Part shown: positions 57,823 through 64,000 of the stretch, in pieces
How the letters are laid out: each line of letters starts with the position of its first letter
Position numbering within the stretch: the stretch's first letter is position 1
Origin: Malania oleifera
Lineage: Eukaryota > Streptophyta > Magnoliopsida > Santalales > Ximeniaceae
Length of the DNA stretch: 64,000 nucleotides
Direction: 5' to 3'
Assembly: GCF_029873635.1 (NCBI RefSeq)
Contig: NC_080419.1
Location: 80,336,931 to 80,400,930 of the forward strand
Program-made: the position numbers and the translations under genes
The notes under the pieces: model-generated
What the model was told of the DNA's origin: nothing
What the model saw: the letters and a program-made list of their open reading frames with translations, nothing else
Databases searched by the model: none

Positions 57823-60081
57823 TGTAGATACCTGGAGAATTTATAGCAATTAAATAATAAAAGAAAGGAGAGAAACGAGAAAATTTAAAAGGGGACTTAC
57901 AGGGTCTTGTCGACAAACGTAGGGCGCTCGTCGACGAGCATCCTTCTTGGGTTCGTTGACAAGGACATTCATCTCGTCAACAAGAAGTTACCGAGAGGGC
58001 CATTTTCAGGGCCTGAATCTCATCGACGAGGAGTAGGCATTCGTCGACGAGACTACTGCTTGGACTCGTCGACGAGGCCACATGGTCAACCACCTATATA
58101 TAGCAAAAAATTCATTTTCAGCGCAGAGTTTCGTCCAATTCACTTTATATCTCTAAAAGTCGGTGCTCCCTCCTTCTCTCTAGGTTTTCAGCTCTAATTG
58201 TCCCCGGTTCGATGATCAGAAGCTACCAAGGTAATCCTGGGGAGATTCTCTACAACCTAACAAGAGCGGAAATTTGATTTAAGTAGTTTGGGAACCATCC
58301 CAAAACCAAGGTAAGTAGAATATTTGGATATTGCTAGTTTTACCAAGTTCATTTGAGCCCCGATTTTGTATTATATAAGAATATACTAGGATTTTGTGAA
58401 GTAAAATTAGGGTATTATATTTTCAGAAATAAGGTGTTTTGGGACCCTATAGACAAGGGTTGAGGACCCTAGTGGGTGGTATTTCAAGAACCCAGGTAAA
58501 ATGATATATGGATTATAGTTTAGGAATTGTGCGTATGTAGATTTGAGGAATATGTATATGATAATTATCTAGGTGAATTCAGTTGTTTGATTGGGAAATT
58601 ATATGTGTGTTATTTTAGGATGTTGAAATTATAAATACAACATATGTGAGATTGTAAATAGCAGATAGTCAGGTAAGGAAAATATGCTTTGCTAGGAGGT
58701 TTTAATATGGTTTTCAGTATAAAATATATGTTTTACCAGATTATTATTCAGATTATAAAATATTAGTATAATAGAAAATACAGATTTCAGAGCATGTGAA
58801 TCCAATTATTTAATTGTGTGGCATGAGTTAGTAATAGAGTAGTACAATATTTATACAGTTTAAAAATACCATATTTTACGGTATATTAGCAGAAAATATT
58901 ATGGGATATGCATGTTTTATAAAATGATGACCTTTTAGTAAACACACAGATAGAAATTATACAATATATTCAGAAACATGATTTATAATATTTCGGAAAT
59001 AGTATGATTTACAATATATGTATAGAAACATATAATTTCAAAAATTTTAGAATATCATAATTTCAGAACCAAAACACCCAGATACTCAGATATTCAGAAA
59101 GATATTCAATTATACAGAAATTAAATATTCAGTCAGCTATTTAGATTTTCAAATTATTCAGATCAGTTATACAGTGTTATGGTTATATCAAAATCATGGT
59201 AAAACAGTAATATAGATATATTAGTTACATATATAGTATCAGACCCTGATGGACCAGATTCAGTCAGCAGAGCATGATACCATAGCTATTTTCAATTCAG
59301 AATGCAACCACATAACTCAAATAGTATGTGGATATTAGCAGTCGATTATGCCTATGTTGTGGATAGGCTCCCCGTCAGTTAGGGTTGAGGAGGCCGATTT
59401 GACTTTTGGAGTTCAGTTGACTTATCCTGGTCGGCTAGCCAGTCATAGGTCCCGCCTATATATCCATATTTGCAGAAACCGTAGACATACCTATGAATAT
59501 TAGAAGTATAATGAATATAAAATTTAGAAAAATAGTTTATGATAAATAACATAAGTATGAGCTATACTACACATTATTTATACGTTTTTCTCAGATTCAG
59601 TTATTTATGGTATTTCTAAATCATATTTTACAAATATGTAAACTCACCTGCCACACACTAGCAATAATATATTTCATCTTACTGAGCGTTGTTTTATCCC
59701 AGTAATTTAATATTTTTCAGGTGATCTAGCCAGGCGAGCAGATCAGGCTTGCAAATAGAGTGGACTACAATACTGCCCTGTATGTAGGGTAAGTATTTTG
59801 TGTAGTCATTTTTGAATAGTCGCTAGGTTCATATGAGAGTGTTTTGAAAATGGTTATGTATATGTATTTTGGGAAGAATTCTGACACTTTGTTATTGTAT
59901 ATATTGATATGGTTGTATGTATTTTGCTTTCGCTGCTTAGGTAGTTTATTGGGTTCCATATTCCATGGTCCCTATCTAATCCGTGATGATGACTTGGTTT
60001 TATTAGAAGGTATCATAGTAGAGAAATTTTATAGTTATGTTTATAAAGAAGAAAAATGGCATGTAAAATTAGGTCATTACA
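57823..60081 (+). repeat. 3' LTR of the chromovirus
   Basis: The full-length LTR runs TGTAGATACCTGGAG...AGGTCATTACA, 2.26 kb. It has seven clear palindromes of the CTCGTCGACGAG type in about 175 bp (57905-58075), CCACATGG at 58078-58085 and a TATA box CTATATATAG at about 58094-58103, all in the order expected of a U3 promoter. Confidence 0.85.
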
Positions 60082-61759
60082 GTAAGCCCTCAGGTGAAAA
60101 AGTAATCTTGTACTCACACAGTTTATACAAAAGTTTACTAAGAAAGGCTTCCGACAATAAGGAAATTTACCCACCCATACAAGTAATTTCCCTCTACTCT
60201 AATATGTTATACAACCTACTACTACATTTGATACCCACTAGGGCACTCGTCTTTCTTAGCAAGCCTTCGGGCGAAGAGTTTGACCCGCCCATATAAATAC
60301 ATATCATACTAGCATGAATACTGATACTGCAATAATACATTACTTTGTCTATCATTTATTCTGTATTTCTCACATGTTCATGTTCTCAACTTCGACATTT
60401 CGTAGCATTTCACTTTACATGGTTCTTTCCCATTTTACATTGTTCGCATTTCACATTTCATTTCCATTTCATTCATATTTCATTTCATCCTCATTTCCAT
60501 TTCATTTCGTGCATTCCTACTACAACTTCTTTCAGCTGTACATCAGTTAGTTCATATAGATATGCGCTATTCTGCTACTACAACTCTTTTCAATTATTCA
60601 TCAGTTAGTCTGCAGCTCCTTTTGACTGTTCATTTGTTTCCATGGTTACATTAACAATCACATGTAGCATAATTCATATCACATTTTCATTCTCATTGTA
60701 TTCCTTGTGTAACATGTATCTTATACATATAACATAATTCAACACAGAATTTCATTTTACTCATGCCACACAATTTAGCGATATATTTCAAACATTTTAT
60801 GTAAAATAAGTCAACCCTCATTTATCATTCATATTCTAAAAGTATACCTTTAATTTCCTACATAATTATCCTGAAAAATCTTTCACTTTCATCAGTCCAT
60901 TTTCACAAATACATATATAATAAAACAACCTTAGGTTCAGAAATTATAATTTAAACGGTTATCATTTTAAATCCATACGGAAACATATACATATATACAT
61001 AACATAATCCATTTGTCTATTTAATTTATAAAACTTGGTTTAATATATATTCCCCCTTACCTACTTTCTTGAACAACGCCAACAGGAACCCCAAATGATG
61101 CCTGTGGCGCTCACCCGAATCCTGGATCAAAAATCCTAATTTAATCAACCTACTATTTCTACATTTTCTCAACCTATAAACCTCAAATAAACATTTAAAA
61201 CCCCAAAACTAAGAATGTTAACCCTTACCTCAACTTTGGAGCATTTCCTGAAAAGCCCAATTTAGAAATCTACTCCGCTAGATGAGTAGAGAATCTTCCC
61301 TAGAACACCGTAGTGGTCTCCATTTGTCGATTTGGGCTGAATCCGGGCCAGATTTGAAGAGAGAAGGTAGAGAGGCATTTTTAGAGAGAGAGAAATGGAG
61401 GAAAAATAGATTTATTCATAAAGGAACTTCCTTGGATCCTTTTATACACGCGAGTGGCTTCATCGACGAGAAGACTGGCTTCATCGACAAACCGCAAAAG
61501 GGACTTCGTTGACGAGAGGATGCATTCATCGAAAAAACTTAAAATTTGAAATTTACTTACTCGGGATCTCTTCGTCGACGAGGGATTGAACTTCGTGAAT
61601 GATCTCTAAAAGAACACTCGTCGACGAAGACATGATATTTGTCGACGAGGTCTGTTGTTCTTCATTTTTTAAATCTTCCTTCTTCCCTTATTCTTTATTT
61701 ATCTATCCCATTTATTATTTCCCTAATTATTTAATCACTATAATTTTTGGGTCTTTACA

Positions 61760-61965
61760 ACAGCATTGGAATGCAATCAAGTGGATTTTCATATACTTGA
61801 GGGGTCCTATAAACTATGACATCATATTTAGCAAAAAATAGGGTGATGCTTTAGTTGTGGGATATATGGATGCAGACTATGTAGGGGACTTGGATGACAG
61901 GATGTCTGCCACAAGTTATGTATTCACTCTTGTGGGGGGTGCCACTTGTTGGAGGTCCATGGTTT
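61760..61965 (+). pseudogene. Copia RNase H fragment
   Basis: The frame continues from 35919: HWNAIKWIFIYLRGPINYDI, then after a stop GYMDADYVGDLDDRMSATSY and GGATCW, the N-terminal part of copia RNase H with its catalytic DAD. It is cut by the next gypsy LTR at 61966. Matching it to the piece ending at 35919 shows that the whole 25.8-kb array is an insertion. Confidence 0.8.
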
Positions 61966-64000
61966 TGTAATAACCCGGGAAATTTTTTTTTAAATAATAA
62001 ATAAATAAATTAGTTAAGATTATTAATCAATTAATTAGTTAAACATTATTAAATTAATGTATTAAATAAACAAGTAAAAAGAAATAGTATAAAAAAAGAG
62101 TTAAGAGTAATTATTAATTAATTAAATATTATTAAATAAAATAAATAAAAAAATAAAAACAAATAGTTAAAAAAATTTGGAATAAAGATATATATATATA
62201 TATATATATATATAAGTTTATTATAATATGTTTATATAAGTTAAAGTATATATATATATAAGATTTAATAATATAATAATATATATTATTTTTTTATAGG
62301 AAGTAAAAACTTCCTTTCTTCCTCAGGAAGATCAACATGCTCTCCATTGGCTTCTCTTTATGTCCGTCCACTCCTTCGTTTCCATCTCTCTTTCTTCTCA
62401 ATTTCTCAATCGATATTCGACTGATCAGGAAACGGAATGTGCCGTTGGATTTCTAACTCCGCCACTGACATTTCTACTGGAACGGATTTGTCGCGAGAGC
62501 GGCGTACGTACCACTCCTGAGGAAAGGTATATTTCCTCTAAATCCTTAATTTCTCCTTAAATCTGCCGTTAAATCAACGATCAGACACCATTATGGGGTC
62601 CTAGTCGTGATCGTCATCATTTTGGTGTGAGTAAATTTTCAATTGGAGTTTTCTAGACCCCACTTTAAAGCGAAAGTGAGATTTGGGAAATTAGGTAAAT
62701 TGGTTATATTTGAGGGTATAATTATTTCTTTAGAATTTATAGTTCTAGGAAATGTTAAAATAGTATTTTATTTAGGGTTGATTTAATAGAATTAGGATTT
62801 TTGATTCAAGGTCCGGGTGAGCGCCGCAAGTATTTTTTGGGGTCCTTATTGGCATAGTTCAAGAAACCAGATAAGGGAAAAAATATATATTAAACCAGAA
62901 TTTTTATGAATTTCATGGAAAATGAATTGTGTTATATATACGTGTATATGTTTCGGTATGTGTTTAAAATGCCAATCATTTAAATTATGTTTTTCAAGTT
63001 TAGGACTGTTTATTATATACGTATATGCGAAAATGAACTGATGAAAGTGGAAATATTTTCAAGATAATTATGTACGAAATGAAAAGTACTTTAAGTATAT
63101 AAACGTTAAATGTTGGCTGGCTTATTTTACAGGCAATATATGAATTTTATTGCTAAATTTTGTGACATAAGTAAATGTACATTCTGTGCAGATATATGTT
63201 AAATGTATGAGATGTAGGTTATTTAAGTAAAGCATTAAGAATGAAATATGATATGAACCATGCTGCTTGTGAGTGTTAATGCAACCATGTGAAACAGTTG
63301 AAAGATGTTGGGTAAAACAGTTGAAAAATGTTGGATAAAACAATTAAAAGATGCTGGGTAAAACAGTTGAAAGATGCTAGGTATGTAATGAAATGAAATG
63401 AAAATAGAAATGAATGAAAAAAAAATGAAATGTAAAATGTGAATAGTAAAATGGGAAAGAGTCACTTAAAGTGAAATGAAATGAAATGTTAAAGTTATGA
63501 ACATGAACATATGTGAATGTTTGAATAATGATAGAAAGAACAATGTATTATGATACTAGAAGTATCTATGTTCGTAGAACATGTTACGATTGGGCGGGGC
63601 GTACTCTTCTCCTGAGGGCTTACTAAGAAAGGTGAGTGCGCTAGTAACTTTAGATGTAGTAGTAGTTGCATAACGTGCTAGGGTAGAGAGAACCTACTTA
63701 TATGGGCGGGTAGATTTCCCTACCCTTGGGGCTTTCGCTGGTAAACCTTTGTTTGAACTTTGTGAGTACAAGATCAATCTAATACTTAAGGACTTACTGA
63801 GTAAGGTGAGTGCCCTGGTATGCTTCAGTTGTGACCTTCGAGTTGTCAAATGTATTAGAGTAGAGGGGTGCTACTTGTATGGGCAGGTAATCACCCCTAT
63901 CCTTGGGTAATCTCGTGGATTAAATCTTTTGCATGTGTTTGATTAGGTTCAGAGAATGATTTCAGAAATTATGTTAACAATTTTGAAATGTTAAATATTA
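61966..64000 (+). mobile_element. Gypsy LTR of the array family, plus strand, partial
   Basis: It starts TGTAATAACCCGGG right after the copia RNase H frame. Its interior matches the reverse complement of array LTRs 1-3, for example the GGGTGAGCGCCGC block near 62817 and the repeated GGGCGGGTAGATTTCCC-type blocks at 63590-63900. An (AT)n tract lies at about 62189-62214. It runs off the window, so it could be a solo LTR or a whole element. Confidence 0.75.
63291..63382. repeat. 23-bp tandem repeat, four copies
   Basis: Four consecutive copies of a unit like AAAACAGTTGAAAGATGCTG plus GGT occupy 63291-63313, 63314-63336, 63337-63359 and 63360-63382. The other LTRs of the family have one to three related CAGCTGAAAGGAGCTG-type units at the equivalent place, so this is a local expansion. 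Confidence 0.85.

Larger units (their letters stand above)
51400..60081 (+). mobile_element. Tekay/Del-like chromovirus (Ty3-gypsy)
   Basis: The 5' LTR (51400-53638, missing its first 68 bp or so) and full 3' LTR (57823-60081) enclose a 4.2-kb interior with the primer site TGGTATTAGAGCC (53641-53653), gag, protease, reverse transcriptase, RNase H, an integrase zinc module and a chromodomain. A purine tract AAGGAGGAGAGGA (about 57810-57822) precedes the 3' LTR. The two LTRs differ mostly by transitions, roughly 9% in a 150-bp sample compared by eye. Integrase core sequence is deleted, so it could not transpose unaided. Confidence 0.85.
35920..61759 (-). mobile_element. Tandem Ty3-gypsy array: LTR-gag-LTR-gag-LTR
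   Basis: Three homologous LTRs (35920-38356; 39898-42273; 43902 to 61759 with insertions) alternate with two short internal regions (38357-39897 and 42274-43901), all on the minus strand. Each internal region has a primer site at its high end, a purine tract at its low end, and gag only. The outer flanks AAAGT (35915-35919) and ACAGC (61760-61764) each differ by one base from AAAGC, the sequence expected from the copia frame. This suggests one insertion followed by unequal recombination between LTRs, rather than two insertions. The lineage appears Tekay/Del-like from the gag. Confidence 0.8.
43902..61759 (-). repeat. Gypsy array LTR 3, split by two insertions
   Basis: LTR sequence is present at 43902-44245, 51047-51399 and 60082-61759, and the pieces line up with LTRs 1 and 2. 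The first break is the solo LTR with duplication GTATC. The second is the chromovirus at 51400-60081. At the left edge of the second break about 40 bp of LTR 3 and about 68 bp of chromovirus LTR are missing, so a deletion accompanied or followed the insertion. The last part has the palindrome array at about 61445-61650. Confidence 0.8.
30123..61965 (+). mobile_element. Ty1-copia retrotransposon, host of the nest
   Basis: This element starts with an LTR and primer site, then gag, protease, integrase, reverse transcriptase and RNase H in copia order. Its own sequence lies in three pieces: 30123-32239, 34282-35919 and 61760-61965. The breaks are a solo LTR inserted in the integrase and a gypsy array inserted just before the RNase H. 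A further gypsy LTR enters at 61966, so the 3' end of the copia element, if present, lies beyond the window. All genes carry stops and frameshifts. Confidence 0.85.

Noticed and set aside
57903-58080. Regularly spaced TCGTCGACGA repeats looked like a CRISPR or regulatory array
   Set aside because: Units are degenerate, unequally spaced and recur in every LTR of the family; the context is a plant retrotransposon promoter.
60345-60608. His/Phe-rich 87-codon frame, with similar frames at 36896 and 40873
   Set aside because: All are the same position in the gypsy LTR, a TTTCATTTC-type simple repeat region.
30123-64000. Considered an integrated plant pararetrovirus because of the reverse transcriptase pieces
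   Set aside because: LTRs, target duplications, integrase and copia/gypsy domain order identify retrotransposons; no movement or coat protein was seen.

Overview
The window looks like nuclear DNA of a seed plant, probably a woody dicot. It is AT-rich, has one intron-containing plant-type gene, and is otherwise packed with plant transposable elements: Ty1-copia, Ty3-gypsy of the Tekay/Del and Athila/Tat types, SIRE-like solo LTRs, LINEs, tRNA-derived SINEs, hAT-, CACTA- and other MITE-like elements, and a TRIM-like element. I see no rRNA gene, tRNA gene, CRISPR array or bacterial feature. The species cannot be fixed from the sequence. All family calls are by eye, without database searches.

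Region 1-8.5 kb is intergenic. It holds a short MITE (507-930), a GC-richer minus-strand block that might be the 5' end of a gene (about 1974-2580, weak), a decayed CACTA-like MITE (3972-6282) carrying a Ty3-gypsy solo LTR with a perfect 5-bp target-site duplication (3999-6089), an AT-rich stretch, and an intact SINE with 13-bp duplications (8221-8473).

Region 8.6-25.5 kb is the only convincing cellular gene. It has three coding exons (8912-9287, 24081-24161, 24745-25151) encoding a 287-residue protein with four predicted membrane segments and an acidic tail. I do not recognise it as a named protein. Its first intron is 14.8 kb and is largely a transposon store: a hairpin MITE, LINE pieces in both orientations, a minus-strand LTR element (14157-17792) that itself carries a hAT-like MITE and a SINE, and a 1.9-kb solo LTR (18824-20759).

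Region 25.5-30.1 kb is intergenic, with a MITE (27318-27844) and a TRIM-like element (28183-28776).

Region 30.1-64 kb is one large nest. The host is a plus-strand Ty1-copia element (from 30123, last seen at 61965). It is interrupted by (a) a SIRE-like solo LTR at 32240-34276, (b) a minus-strand Ty3-gypsy array LTR-gag-LTR-gag-LTR at 35920-61759, and (c) another gypsy LTR from 61966 to the window end. The third LTR of the array is itself split by a SIRE-like solo LTR (44246-51041, perfect duplication GTATC), which contains an Athila/Tat-like element (45633-about 50523), and by a plus-strand Tekay-like chromovirus (51400-60081). Every transposon gene is broken. Stops fall mostly where conserved Trp or Gln codons are expected, as cytosine-methylation decay would produce.

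The most interesting unexplained structures are the arrays of short CpG-rich palindromes just upstream of the TATA boxes in two unrelated LTR families, with a G-box-like CCACRTGG in the gypsy family, and the gag-only tandem gypsy array.
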